64,000 nucleotides of DNA, taken from contig CAILEM010000160.1 of NCBI GenBank assembly GCA_903833215.1, forward strand, positions 1-64,000, in the 5' to 3' direction. This DNA comes from an uncultured Armatimonadota bacterium. Its GTDB lineage: Bacteria > Armatimonadota > Fimbriimonadia > Fimbriimonadales > Fimbriimonadaceae. A program made the position numbers and the translations under genes. The notes beneath the pieces were generated by a model. The model had not been told where the DNA came from and did no database searches. It saw only the letters and a program-made list of their open reading frames with translations. Of the stretch, positions 36,985-45,976 are shown in pieces (within the stretch, counting starts at the first letter, position 1; every line of letters starts with the position of its first letter).

Positions 36985-37015
36985 AGGGGAGCGCGCCGTT
37001 AGCGGTACGCTCTCC
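36985..37015 (+). terminator. Terminator-like hairpin
   Basis: GGAGCG-CGCCG-TTAG-CGGTA-CGCTC-type stem followed by AAGTCTTTG, directly after the Ig-repeat gene. The stem is imperfect and the T run is short. Confidence 0.5.
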
Positions 37016-37041
37016 AAGTCTTTGTCGTTAGGTGAACTTGG

Positions 37042-38919
37042 TTGATTTCCACATTACTTTTCCTTGGTTGCATGGGTCTGAACTCACCTGAATTGAAGAG
37101 CCAGACCCTACATCATCATCCCGTAGAAGCTGAGTTCGCTCCTAGCGAGTTGTATCCCAAGTCGACCGAGTTGGTGAAATCGCTTGGAAATACCACCTAT
37201 TACGTTGATCCTGTTCACGGGAATGATCGGCATTTGGGCACCGATATGTCGACGGCTTGGAAATCACTTGCTCCCGTGAATCGTCTGAGCCTGGCGTCTG
37301 GGGACAGTGTGACAATCCTTCCTGGCCCCCTGAACATGACCCTCATGCCGACTGCAATCGGAAGTAAGGAAAAGCCGGTCACGATCCGCTTTACATCTGG
37401 CAGGCACGTGTTTCACGCTGAGCTCGCGGCAAAGCTTTGCTATTACATCTCTAACTCTGCCGATGCCCCGACGAAACCTCGCCCGATTGGCATTTTGATT
37501 AAGGGCTCTCGTTATCTCAACATTGTGGGTGACCAAAACAGCGAGATAATTTATGCCGATCGAATGACGGAGTTCATCAACGATCACTCACGCAATATTT
37601 CGTATCGCGGGCTTACATTCGATATGGATCGTCCGACGGTATCTGAGTTTCGTGTGGTTGGTGAGACCGAGCGGAACGTTGAGATTCAGATAGCAGAAGG
37701 ATCGACGTATTCCATCGAAGGTAGCCATTTTGCGTGGACCGGCGACCTCGGCCCAGGTTGGAGCATGGCTCAGGAAGCAGAACCCGAGACGGGGAAGTGT
37801 CACCGGCTTGGGCAGTGGAATCCATTTGCGAATGCGAAAGCAGAGGCTGTGAGCCCAAACCTTGTCCGCCTTGAATTCGCAAAGCCTGGACATGGCATGC
37901 ATCTTGGGTGTCAATATCAGTTTCGAAACACTGAGCGTGATACGACCAGCGCCGCCAATATCAGATGCCAAGACATACGTTTTGTCGACTGTAGGTTCCA
38001 CGCACTGCCTGGGATGGGAATTGTCAGTCAATTCACGCAGAACATCACGTTCGAGCGAGTAGAGATCGTCCCTCGTCCAGGGACGATACGCACTTGCCCA
38101 GCATGGGCTGACTGCTTGCATTTCTCAGGCTGCAGAGGCAATGTATTGATTGATCAATGCTCCTTTTCCGGCACTCAGGATGATCCAATCAATGTGCATG
38201 GAACGTTTCTGCAACTCGTTGAGAGGGTCAAAACGAATCAGGTGCTGGTGCGATTTATGCATCCCCAAACGTACGGATTCGACGCTTTTGAATCGGGTGA
38301 CGATATTGCGTTCGTGAGCCACGTAACTCTTCGGCCGTACTCCACAGCGAAGGTCCGTTCTATTGATCGCAAGACCGACAAGGATTGGCTGCTCACGTTT
38401 GAGGGGGAAGTTCCTCATTTCGCAGAGGGAGACGTTATCGACAATGTGACTTGGTATCCCGACCTCACGGTACGTCGCTCCACCTTCACGATGGATTCCT
38501 GTCGTGGCATTCTCGTCACGACCAGAGGCAAGGTCGTCATTGAGAACAACTCATTTGTCCGCACAGAGATGAGCGCCATCGACATTGCCAACGATGCGAA
38601 TTCGTGGTACGAATCTGGGGCAGTGAAGAATGTGACCATCCGAAACAACCGCTTTATACAGTGCGGTGAGCCGACGATTTACATTCATCCCGAAAACCAA
38701 ACCGACGACCCGAAGCTTCCCGTACATGAGAACATAACGATCACGGGCAACCTCTTTGATCAAGGTGCTGGTAACGCGATTTATGCAAAGAGCGTGAAAG
38801 GTCTTGCCGTTGTTCGAAACCGGTTTTCTACGCCGAAACTATCTATTGAGACAAAAGCGTGCACTGATGTGCAGATCAAGGACAACCTACTTGGCGTGAA
38901 GTCAGACAAAGCTCGGTAA
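37042..38919 (+). CDS. Beta-helix glycosidase-like protein (GH110-like), exported
   Basis: The 625-residue protein starts at TTG with a hydrophobic N-terminus and a possible lipobox (-LLFLGC-). The beta-helix contains 'ADCLHFSGCRGNVLIDQCSFSGTQDDPINVHGT' in two adjacent stretches near residues 355-390. The DD-x-x-N-V-H-G-T motif with its neighbouring Asp residues matches the alpha-1,3-galactosidase family GH110 as I recall it. GH110 enzymes remove terminal alpha-galactose. It could also be a related helix enzyme of other specificity. Confidence 0.7.
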   Translation: MISTLLFLGCMGLNSPELKSQTLHHHPVEAEFAPSELYPKSTELVKSLGNTTYYVDPVHGNDRHLGTDMSTAWKSLAPVNRLSLASGDSVTILPGPLNMTLMPTAIGSKEKPVTIRFTSGRHVFHAELAAKLCYYISNSADAPTKPRPIGILIKGSRYLNIVGDQNSEIIYADRMTEFINDHSRNISYRGLTFDMDRPTVSEFRVVGETERNVEIQIAEGSTYSIEGSHFAWTGDLGPGWSMAQEAEPETGKCHRLGQWNPFANAKAEAVSPNLVRLEFAKPGHGMHLGCQYQFRNTERDTTSAANIRCQDIRFVDCRFHALPGMGIVSQFTQNITFERVEIVPRPGTIRTCPAWADCLHFSGCRGNVLIDQCSFSGTQDDPINVHGTFLQLVERVKTNQVLVRFMHPQTYGFDAFESGDDIAFVSHVTLRPYSTAKVRSIDRKTDKDWLLTFEGEVPHFAEGDVIDNVTWYPDLTVRRSTFTMDSCRGILVTTRGKVVIENNSFVRTEMSAIDIANDANSWYESGAVKNVTIRNNRFIQCGEPTIYIHPENQTDDPKLPVHENITITGNLFDQGAGNAIYAKSVKGLAVVRNRFSTPKLSIETKACTDVQIKDNLLGVKSDKAR

Positions 38920-38930
38920 AAAGCAGAACG

Positions 38931-38976
38931 CTCCGTCACCGCCAAGGAGTTCGTTGACAGTGTGTCGGAGCGCTTT
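38931..38976. terminator. Terminator-like hairpin
   Basis: ACGCTCCGTCAC pairs imperfectly with GTGTCGGAGCGC around a loop of about 20 bases, between two convergent genes (38919+ and 38989-). Confidence 0.5.
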
Positions 38977-38988
38977 CGCTTTCACGGG

Positions 38989-39498
38989 CTAATGTGCTTT
39001 CATCGCCGTTTCGTAACCGACAGGATCGGCTTCGGCGAGAACGGAATCGTATGCAAGGTTTAGGAAGGCTGTAGGGACAGTTGTTTTGATAGGCGTGTTC
39101 TTTGCCGTTTCTGCTAGGTGCTCGAGAAGAGCAGTTACCTTTACGAGGTGGGCAATGACTTCGGGTGGGGCGGTGGGTCGTAGTTGCTCAGTTCGCGCTG
39201 AGTTGAACATCGCATAGGCGCTATAGATCAGGTGACCAATCTGTGGCGACACGGTGACCATCTCGTGGTCAGCGCGATCTGGTGGGCCGATAAGGCTCAT
39301 CAAGTTGTGCTCTTCACGCTGAGCCTGAAGCTGGAAATGATTGCTGAATCGCTGGTCGCCAGGTTTAGTGATTTCCATCAAGCTGTTGACGACAGGAACC
39401 ATGTTCAAATGGGCTATTTTGAGGCCCTTGTGATAATTGATAAGTGCGTTGCGTCCGTCTTCTTTAAATCTTTCGACAAAATCTCGCTCAAATGCCAT
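38989..39498 (-). CDS. Helical protein of unknown function
   Basis: I choose ATG 39498 because AAAGGAG lies about six bases upstream; an open frame continues far upstream but has no coding support. The 169-residue product is mainly helical, with no signal peptide, membrane segment or motif I recognise. It starts 'MAFERDFVERFKEDGRNALINYHKGL'. It has several His and Glu residues but no clear metal site. It is convergent with the beta-helix gene and upstream of the regulator's 3' end on the same strand. Confidence 0.6.
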   Translation of the reverse strand: MAFERDFVERFKEDGRNALINYHKGLKIAHLNMVPVVNSLMEITKPGDQRFSNHFQLQAQREEHNLMSLIGPPDRADHEMVTVSPQIGHLIYSAYAMFNSARTEQLRPTAPPEVIAHLVKVTALLEHLAETAKNTPIKTTVPTAFLNLAYDSVLAEADPVGYETAMKAH

Positions 39499-39647
39499 TT
39501 TTGTCTCCTTTGACGATGTAGTGCTTACGTAACTCATCATATCACTCGCACCAAATTTACGGATGTCCTTGCAAATACGGACGTTGAAAACTGGGCACAA
39601 CAAATGCGCGGGCGCATCTCGGGGGCGCATAGCACTCGAAGATTGTT

Positions 39648-42600
39648 CTAGCCTCGGTGTGCCGGGCAGTCCCTGATCAAAGCACGGATAGATGCCACCC
39701 ACTCAGGTTGTGATGCGATAAGGCAGCCCTGACGGATAGCATTTTGGAAATCTGAATATTCGAATTCAGCTTGGATTCTGGTTGAAAGATCACCCCAGAT
39801 TTTTCGATCATGTGGGTGTACCGCTTCACGGCATTCTTCTCGGAGTTTTATAGAAATGCCCAGAAGTACTGCGCTTGACTCGAGATCACCTCGCACTATC
39901 TGGAGCATAGAAAGTGACACAAGGCATGCCGCCAAGTTTTCACGATCCTCGTCCTCAAGGAATCTGTCTGCGGAAACAAGAATCCAATGGACTGCATCAT
40001 TAATGCGATTGAGATGCAGGTAAGCACGGGCGAGCCGAGACGAGACAATGGCAATCCATTGATCGTCTTGCATCTCTTGGCTTAGCGTGAGGGCACGCTC
40101 AAGATAGGGGACGGAACTCGCTAGATGGCCGTGTGCGAGGTGCATTTCACCCAGTTCATAGAGCCCTTCGCGTTCTCCGGGTTTATTGGCGTTCTCAACG
40201 CAAAGGACAATCGACTCTTCATATTGCTCCTCAGCTGGTTGGAAATTTAGCTCTCGGTGATAGGTCCACGCTGCGACGTGTAAGCAAAAAGCGAGTCCCC
40301 AATTGTCGCCAAGACGTTGGTTTAGTTCTTTTGCATGGTCCAGATACTCGCGAGCTTTAGCATAGCGGCCCATTCTCGCATGTGCATTCGCTATATTGGC
40401 AAGCGCGCATGCCTGACGCACCTCGTCTTCGAGTTGAACCGCGAATTCTAAGCTACGGCTGTAGAAGTCAAATGCCGATTCGTAATCTCCCTCAAGGTCA
40501 CAAACCATGCCAAGTCCGTTCAGTCCAAAGTTTGCGAACTCCAAGTCAACGGCGCCCAGGCTGAGTTCAGTAACGCGTTGGAAATGCTCCTTGGCCACGT
40601 CACGGTCGCCACGATAGAACGCCAGCGACGCCGCCGATAAAAGGGCTCTCACCAGGATCTTCTGATTCGTGGTATCAGGTGCCGTTTCAAGTGCCCTTGT
40701 CAAGAACGATAAGCCCTCGAGTGTTGAACCCCTGGCGAACCAAAATGCACGGAGGCATCCCGTCATAGATAAGGCAGATTCGATGTGCGTAGGTTCACTT
40801 AAAGCAAATTCGATAGCCGCGCGGAGGTTGGCGTATTCTTGTTCGAGCCGCTCCATCCATTCCGGTGCCGAGGCACCGCTGAGATGTCGGTAAGCCTGAT
40901 CTGCAAACCTAACATACCAATGAAGATGTCGGGTTTTCAGGTCGTTGACTTCTTCTGACTTTGAAACCAGGTCGGTGACGTAAGCATGGACCGTCTCCAA
41001 GAAGCCGAAGCGTGTGCCAGTGGATTTGTCGTCTTTGGTAACTAGCGACTTATCGACGAGAGAAGCGAGAATGTCCGCGGCGTAGAAGGAAATTGTCCCA
41101 GTCGGTGGGAAGCAAACGCATTGGCATGCTTCCAAGGTCCAACCTCCCTGGAAAACGGCTAACCGAACGAAAATTTCCCTTTCGGGCTCTGCCAACAGGT
41201 CGAAGCTCCAATCCATCAAGGCAGAGAGAGCCCTATGGCGAGGTAGTGCAGAACGACTTCCGACAGACAGCAATTTGAATCGATCTGAGAGATTTTCATA
41301 AATCTCCTCCAATGCCAATGTTCGAAGGCGAGATGCAGCGAGTTCGATTGCCAGAGGCATTGCGTCGAGTTTTCTGAGCAGAGCCACGGTTAGGGATGCA
41401 TTGGATGAACTAATTGAATGATTTGGGCGGGCCTCTTTGGCACGGTCGAGAAACAACCGGATTCCGTCGAACCCTAGAAGTGATTGGAGGTTGTCGCAGG
41501 AGCCACTTGGCAGCGCGAGCGGAGGAGCGCGATATGTCTTCTCTCCGGTAATACCCAACGCTTGACGGCTCGTGGCGAGTACTCGGAGCTCGGCGCAATT
41601 ACGGGTGATGAAGTCAACAATCTGCGCAACCGCGTCAAGGAGATGTTCGCAGTTATCGAAAACGATGAGGGTTCCCGGAGCGCTTAGGACGTTGATGATT
41701 TCGTCGCGTCGAGCCCATCCCGAAGCCTTACCGACACCGATATACCGAGCGGTTTCTTGTTCGACGGCTGCCTCCTCGGTAAGTGCGGAAAGGTCAACCC
41801 ACCAACACTGGTTTAATTCGGCCGTAATGTGAAGTTCGGCGACTTGCATTGCGAGCCGAGTCTTCCCAGCACCACCTGACCCGGTGATCGTTACCAAACG
41901 ATTTTCGGTCAAAAGTGATCGGATCTCGGAGATTTCATCGACCCTTCCGACAAAAGCCGTTAGGGGACGAGGAATTCTTTGCCGAGTCGCCCATGGATTA
42001 GAAGCTGAACTGTTTCGATTTGTTGAACGGGAATGCGAGGTGAGCGATTCGAACAAAGCCCTGGTCTCAGGTTCGGGGGAGACGTGAAGCTCGTGAAAAA
42101 GGAGTTCGTCTAGCGACCTGAAGATCTTATTCGCCTCCGCGAGATTTCCCATACCAATATGGGCTTCCATTAAATGGCGATGGGCGCTTTCGCGATACGG
42201 CTCGATCCTGATGAGCCGTTGCAGGAGTCGAATCGCTGCCTCAAATTTCCCTTCAGCAATATCTTGCCTTGCGAGCTTTTCGGAATTCGCAGCCCACGCA
42301 AATGAACGCAAGTCTCGGGCGGTTTGGGCCCACTCTTCATCGCACCCGTCAAGAAGCGGCCCGCCATAGAGTTCTACGGCCTTTCGTAAATCGGAGTCGG
42401 TGCCCGCCACGAGAAGGGAATCGAAGGCGAGCACGTCGGCTTCCGTCGGCTGAAGCAGAATCGATATTGATCTCGGCGACGAGGATGCAAGCCGCGTTTG
42501 ATATCTTCCAAGTGCTCGCCTGAGGTCATGAAGGCAATCTCGAAGATTATACAAAGCTTGCTTGTCGTCGCTGGAAGGCCAGAAAATCTGTGCGAGCCAG

Positions 42601-42749
42601 CGGCGATCTACGTCTTGATTTGCATGAAGAGTCAGGAATGACAGAAGCCAAAGGCACTTGCGTGATCGCAAGCGTCCGATCGGCTGACCGTCAAGAAGAA
42701 CGGTAGGTGAGCCAAAAAGAGTAATGGATAGCTCGGTAATTCGGTTCAT
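39648..42749 (-). CDS. BTAD-STAND-TPR transcriptional regulator (AfsR/SARP-like)
   Basis: I choose ATG 42749 (1033 residues); the open frame extends upstream but would overlap the divergent lipoprotein gene. Order: an OmpR-type winged-helix domain ('ITLFGSPTVLLDGQPIGRLRSRK', about 8-95), a BTAD helical domain (about 105-235), an NB-ARC/STAND ATPase with Walker A 'GSGGAGKT' at 290-297, a winged-helix segment (about 480-620), then TPR-type repeats to the C-terminus ('ALANIANAHARMGRYAKAREYLDHA'). Such proteins sense a ligand and activate genes. The divergent neighbour is the natural target. Few such large regulators are expected outside actinobacteria. Confidence 0.88.
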   Translation of the reverse strand: MNRITELSITLFGSPTVLLDGQPIGRLRSRKCLWLLSFLTLHANQDVDRRWLAQIFWPSSDDKQALYNLRDCLHDLRRALGRYQTRLASSSPRSISILLQPTEADVLAFDSLLVAGTDSDLRKAVELYGGPLLDGCDEEWAQTARDLRSFAWAANSEKLARQDIAEGKFEAAIRLLQRLIRIEPYRESAHRHLMEAHIGMGNLAEANKIFRSLDELLFHELHVSPEPETRALFESLTSHSRSTNRNSSASNPWATRQRIPRPLTAFVGRVDEISEIRSLLTENRLVTITGSGGAGKTRLAMQVAELHITAELNQCWWVDLSALTEEAAVEQETARYIGVGKASGWARRDEIINVLSAPGTLIVFDNCEHLLDAVAQIVDFITRNCAELRVLATSRQALGITGEKTYRAPPLALPSGSCDNLQSLLGFDGIRLFLDRAKEARPNHSISSSNASLTVALLRKLDAMPLAIELAASRLRTLALEEIYENLSDRFKLLSVGSRSALPRHRALSALMDWSFDLLAEPEREIFVRLAVFQGGWTLEACQCVCFPPTGTISFYAADILASLVDKSLVTKDDKSTGTRFGFLETVHAYVTDLVSKSEEVNDLKTRHLHWYVRFADQAYRHLSGASAPEWMERLEQEYANLRAAIEFALSEPTHIESALSMTGCLRAFWFARGSTLEGLSFLTRALETAPDTTNQKILVRALLSAASLAFYRGDRDVAKEHFQRVTELSLGAVDLEFANFGLNGLGMVCDLEGDYESAFDFYSRSLEFAVQLEDEVRQACALANIANAHARMGRYAKAREYLDHAKELNQRLGDNWGLAFCLHVAAWTYHRELNFQPAEEQYEESIVLCVENANKPGEREGLYELGEMHLAHGHLASSVPYLERALTLSQEMQDDQWIAIVSSRLARAYLHLNRINDAVHWILVSADRFLEDEDRENLAACLVSLSMLQIVRGDLESSAVLLGISIKLREECREAVHPHDRKIWGDLSTRIQAEFEYSDFQNAIRQGCLIASQPEWVASIRALIRDCPAHRG

Positions 42750-42821
42750 TTCGTATTGAATTTCACAATTCGGGCCGAACCGCCCACGATCTTGCCCACG
42801 CTCCGTGCTTGTAATAAGCCT

Positions 42822-42842
42822 ACAACCAGTCCCACTGGTTGT
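42822..42842. promoter_or_regulatory. Perfect inverted repeat in divergent regulator/lipoprotein region
   Basis: ACAACCAGT-CCC-ACTGGTTGT, 9-bp arms with 3-bp spacer, 73 bases from the regulator start and 16 bases before the lipoprotein ATG. It has no T run, so an operator is more likely than a terminator. Confidence 0.6.
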
Positions 42843-42858
42843 CAAATGAGGCGTGAAG

Positions 42859-44319
42859 ATGCTAACTAAGTTCATATATGCAGCGATTCTGGTCATGAGC
42901 GGATTTGTGGTCACCTCTTGCGGTGGTTCCGGCGGAACGTCGGGAAGCTCGGGAACTGGAGGTGGTCCAACTCAAAAAGCCATACAGCAGCAATCAGCAT
43001 CAAAAGCGATTTCGTCTGCCGCCTCAAAGCTATTTAATCCGTCAAACGTCGCCGCATCCATGAATAGCATTGCAGCGGCTGCAAAGCTTCAGGCGAATGT
43101 TTCGACAGCGGTTGCTAACGCGAACTCAGTACTCGTCACATACAAGAGCGGCGAGAAGGAAATCTGGTGCGCACAGGAGAATTTTGACGTGCCAGCGATG
43201 GCCAAGCCAGGCGCGCACCCCACTTTCGTCACGAGGCGGCAATCCAAACATGCATCAACTTGGACGCCCGGTCGTTCGCGGTTTGGAAGACCAGTGTCTC
43301 CTATAGCCCCCAAGACGGCGCTGACGATCAACTTTGCAACCAACGATACTCTGCATGGCGACGTTGCGACCCCTCTCAAGCAAGTGCGAGATTGTCTGGC
43401 CACAGCCGGATACAGAGGTAAGGCGGCTGCGGCACCTGACTCATGGGGGCACGACGACTTTACTCTGGGATCCGTTGCCAAGTTAAGTGGCTATGGTGTC
43501 GTTATCTTGATTACTCACGGGTATCAAGATGCGACGACAGCGACTCAAATCCTAACAGGTGAAGTCGTCACTGCAGCGAATCGCACGAAGTACGCCAAGT
43601 GGTGGGCGAAAGGATATGTCATGCCCGGCACAGTTTTGACCAAGTCACCAGGCGACTCCAACGTTAATTTGGAAACCGATTGGTGCTTCAATAAAGACTT
43701 CTTGACGTCTGACTTCTTTGACGTTAACGGTCTACCGCATCCGTTGGATTTCTCCGGAATGGTGATGTTTGATGGCGCTTGTGACCAGATGGTCACGATG
43801 GACTTGGCCCAACAGTTCCTAGACCTTGGGGCATCTGCCTTTTACGGCTACGACGGCGAAGATACGTTTTCTCCGTGGTCGTTCGAGGCGTTAGCTGAGG
43901 CACTTGAAGGTGGTGGTGACACGCAGACTGTCCTCACCCAGCCATGGGCACCTGTGATTATCGAAGACCCTGTCACGGGCAGCATTATCCACGGGTTGGG
44001 GCACCCGGTGCAACTGAGTCATTTGGCTCACGCACCGACGATAACCATCACCAGTCCTTCTCAAGGCGCGTTTATCCCTCCAAATAGTAATCTGCAGGTG
44101 ACCGGGCACATTAGTGGCTATACCATCGTAAATCAGGGGCCGATGTTCCCGTGGGCGTGGCTGTATTTCGCTGGTTCAAAGATGACGGTTAGCTCCACGG
44201 GTGACTATCTCATTTCGATTCCGGTTGGACCTACACCCGGCCCGACGACGCTTGTTACCATGATCATGGGTAACCAAGGCTTTGCTGCGACTGCAATCGA
44301 TGTAGGGAACGGGAACTAA
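42859..44319 (+). CDS. Lipoprotein with caspase-like (clan CD) His/Cys motifs
   Basis: The product is 486 residues from ATG 42859 (GTG 42853 also possible). The signal ends in a lipobox (Val-Val-Thr-Ser-Cys, lipid Cys21), followed by a Gly/Ser linker. The mid-domain shows 'YGVVILITHGYQ' with His220 and 'GMVMFDGACDQM' with Cys308, each after a hydrophobic strand, then 'GASAFYGYDGED'. This is the clan CD layout of gingipain, clostripain and caspases (His-Gly, then Cys after the next strand). The C-terminal part (about 395-486) is a beta-sandwich. It would be an exported cysteine peptidase or an inactive relative. Confidence 0.7.
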   Translation: MLTKFIYAAILVMSGFVVTSCGGSGGTSGSSGTGGGPTQKAIQQQSASKAISSAASKLFNPSNVAASMNSIAAAAKLQANVSTAVANANSVLVTYKSGEKEIWCAQENFDVPAMAKPGAHPTFVTRRQSKHASTWTPGRSRFGRPVSPIAPKTALTINFATNDTLHGDVATPLKQVRDCLATAGYRGKAAAAPDSWGHDDFTLGSVAKLSGYGVVILITHGYQDATTATQILTGEVVTAANRTKYAKWWAKGYVMPGTVLTKSPGDSNVNLETDWCFNKDFLTSDFFDVNGLPHPLDFSGMVMFDGACDQMVTMDLAQQFLDLGASAFYGYDGEDTFSPWSFEALAEALEGGGDTQTVLTQPWAPVIIEDPVTGSIIHGLGHPVQLSHLAHAPTITITSPSQGAFIPPNSNLQVTGHISGYTIVNQGPMFPWAWLYFAGSKMTVSSTGDYLISIPVGPTPGPTTLVTMIMGNQGFAATAIDVGNGN

Positions 44320-44344
44320 GGGGTTCGACGATCAAAACTTGATG

Positions 44345-44350
44345 TAGACT
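44345..44350 (+). promoter_or_regulatory. -10-like hexamer, leaderless-type
   Basis: TAGACT lies six bases before the ATG of the thioredoxin-fold gene, with no Shine-Dalgarno site. Confidence 0.35.
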
Positions 44351-44356
44351 CCGATC

Positions 44357-45316
44357 ATGCTCCGCTTCTTCGGATCGATGTTTGCATTGGCAACGCTAGC
44401 CGTGGCCGCGTCTGCTCAAAGTTGGACGAACTCTTACTCGGAAGCAATCGCAGCCGCACGAAGCTCGGACAAGCCAGTTTTCGCCTACTTCACGGGAAGC
44501 GACTGGTGTTCTTGGTGCCACAAACTCGATCAAGAAGTGTTGAACACGCCTGCCTTTCGGCAGTGGGCGTCGCAGTATGTCGTGCTGCTTGAACTGGATT
44601 ACCCAAAGAAAAGCCCTCAGACCCCAGAACTGAAACGCCAGAATTCGGACTTGGGAGGCAAGTACAAGATTGCTGGCTATCCGACGGTGTTGGTGCTTTC
44701 TGCAAAGGGTGAGGTGATGGCGAGCCAGGGCTATATGTCAGGCGGCCCTGCCAAATGGATTGGTAGCCTTGGCCAGAAGGTAGATACCTGGATGGCGGCC
44801 CACCCCCGAAAGCCTGTTAACTTGTCGGCATACCCAGACGTGCCTTATCGGGCGAAAACACTCTTTGCAAAAAAGAACTTGCGTGGTGACTTCTGGCCGT
44901 ACTTCGAGCCAGATCGATGGTTGACGGACGGCGTACCCGACATGTCTGAGAAGACGGTTTTGATCGAGTTGTTTGACACAACATCAAAAGCCTCCGTTGA
45001 AATGGTTGGAAAGCTGAACGATTGGACCCGGAAGTTTGCAAAGGATCTCGTCGTCGTCGGAATCAGCAACGAATCTGCTGCCAAGGTCACCGCCTTTGCC
45101 AAGCTGAACCCTATCGCGTTCAACGTTGCTCTTGACCGAAAAGGTGAGCTCATCAAGAAGCTCGGCATCGCCGCGCTTCCCAATATCTTCATCGTATCGT
45201 CCGATGGCGTGGTACGTTGGCAGGGCGACCCTGGACACGACATCGACCCTTTGACCGAAGACAAGCTAGCTGCAATCGTCGCGGCCGACAAGAAAGCCCG
45301 CGACGAAGATAAGTAG
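44357..45316 (+). CDS. Exported two-domain thioredoxin-fold protein
   Basis: The 319-residue product has a signal peptide ending near 'AASAQS'. The first domain carries 'YFTGSDWCSWCHKLDQEV', a CxxC with the Thioredoxin_7/DUF255-like 'F-x-G-x-D-W-C' context. A second thioredoxin-like domain (about 190-310) ('LIELFDTTSKASVEMVGKLN...IAALPNIFIVSSDG') keeps the cis-Pro but lacks the CxxC. It probably reduces or relays disulfides in the periplasm. A TAGACT hexamer lies six bases before the ATG. Confidence 0.85.
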   Translation: MLRFFGSMFALATLAVAASAQSWTNSYSEAIAAARSSDKPVFAYFTGSDWCSWCHKLDQEVLNTPAFRQWASQYVVLLELDYPKKSPQTPELKRQNSDLGGKYKIAGYPTVLVLSAKGEVMASQGYMSGGPAKWIGSLGQKVDTWMAAHPRKPVNLSAYPDVPYRAKTLFAKKNLRGDFWPYFEPDRWLTDGVPDMSEKTVLIELFDTTSKASVEMVGKLNDWTRKFAKDLVVVGISNESAAKVTAFAKLNPIAFNVALDRKGELIKKLGIAALPNIFIVSSDGVVRWQGDPGHDIDPLTEDKLAAIVAADKKARDEDK

Positions 45317-45689
45317 CCAAATAACTACACGCATTTGTGATTGCGACCTCGCGTCAGCCAACCATTGCACAAAACTGTGCAAATGAGTCAGGTCCTGCCA
45401 CAAGGCCCGCTCGAGCACTAATCCAAGCTGGTGCCGACTAGACAGGCACCTCTCCTTCCATAAAATGTACACTCGCGGATGGAGAGGGAAGGGTGAGGAT
45501 GGGTTTCAGTCCACAGTGGAGTGCCCCTGGCAACGTTGTTTTCGAAACTCTCAAATCTCAACCTACGAAAGAGAACATCGTCTCCACTAGGACTTCGAAA
45601 TTAGTTGCAATGAATCTGGCATATTGAAGTAAGTAAATTGTATTGATCCGCCGACAGCATAGAAGGACTCCGTAATGTCAGAAGAGTCC
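45317..45689. other. Non-coding gap with one short hairpin
   Basis: No credible gene is seen; a minus-strand open frame at 45266-45472 overlaps the preceding gene's end and lacks coding support. The only feature is a perfect 7-bp hairpin TTGCACA-AAAC-TGTGCAA at 45365-45382, without a T run. It may be the place where a VapC partner of the orphan antitoxin once lay. Confidence 0.4.
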
Positions 45690-45917
45690 CTAGTCACGCG
45701 AATGTGCTTCTTCCCGAGCCATCGGCCCATCGACAGAGTTCTTGTTCAATCGGTCCGCAAGATCGAACATGACCCAGGTTCGAGATGTGGTACCGAGTTT
45801 CAGTTCGTGTTCCATAAGGTCGCTTAGGAGTTGGTCGAATGTGATTCCTCGCTTCACTGCATGCGCACGAGCTCGGGTCAAAAAACGCCCTTCTATCCTG
45901 ATTGTGACGTTCTGCAT
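45690..45917 (-). CDS. Orphan ribbon-helix-helix antitoxin (VapB-type)
   Basis: The 75-residue protein from ATG 45917 starts 'MQNVTIRIEGRFLTRARAHAVKRGITFDQLL', an RHH fold as in VapB antitoxins. It ends 'GPMAREEAHSRD', which aligns by eye with the usual 'G-x-W-T-R-E-E-L-Y-x-R' tail. The partner PIN toxin that should start at its stop codon is absent: the next 370 bases contain no PIN frame. The TTG start nine bases upstream is less likely. It is divergent from padR. Confidence 0.7.
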   Translation of the reverse strand: MQNVTIRIEGRFLTRARAHAVKRGITFDQLLSDLMEHELKLGTTSRTWVMFDLADRLNKNSVDGPMAREEAHSRD

Positions 45918-45962
45918 GATGCGCAATCTTAATCAGAATAGGAAGTACCTCAGGAATTTATG

Positions 45963-45968
45963 TATACT
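45963..45968 (+). promoter_or_regulatory. -10-like hexamer before padR
   Basis: TATACT lies eight bases before the padR ATG with no Shine-Dalgarno site. It is the best -10 match among the leaderless-type candidates. Confidence 0.45.
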
Positions 45969-45976
45969 GATTTCAG

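Noticed and set aside
45266-45472. Small minus-strand frame with a hydrophobic end
   Set aside because: It overlaps the end of the thioredoxin-fold gene on the other strand and has no ribosome site; the hydrophobic stretch is a chance reading.
45588-45730. 48-codon minus-strand frame overlapping the orphan antitoxin's end
   Set aside because: Too short, no PIN residues, and no ribosome site; not credible as a toxin remnant.
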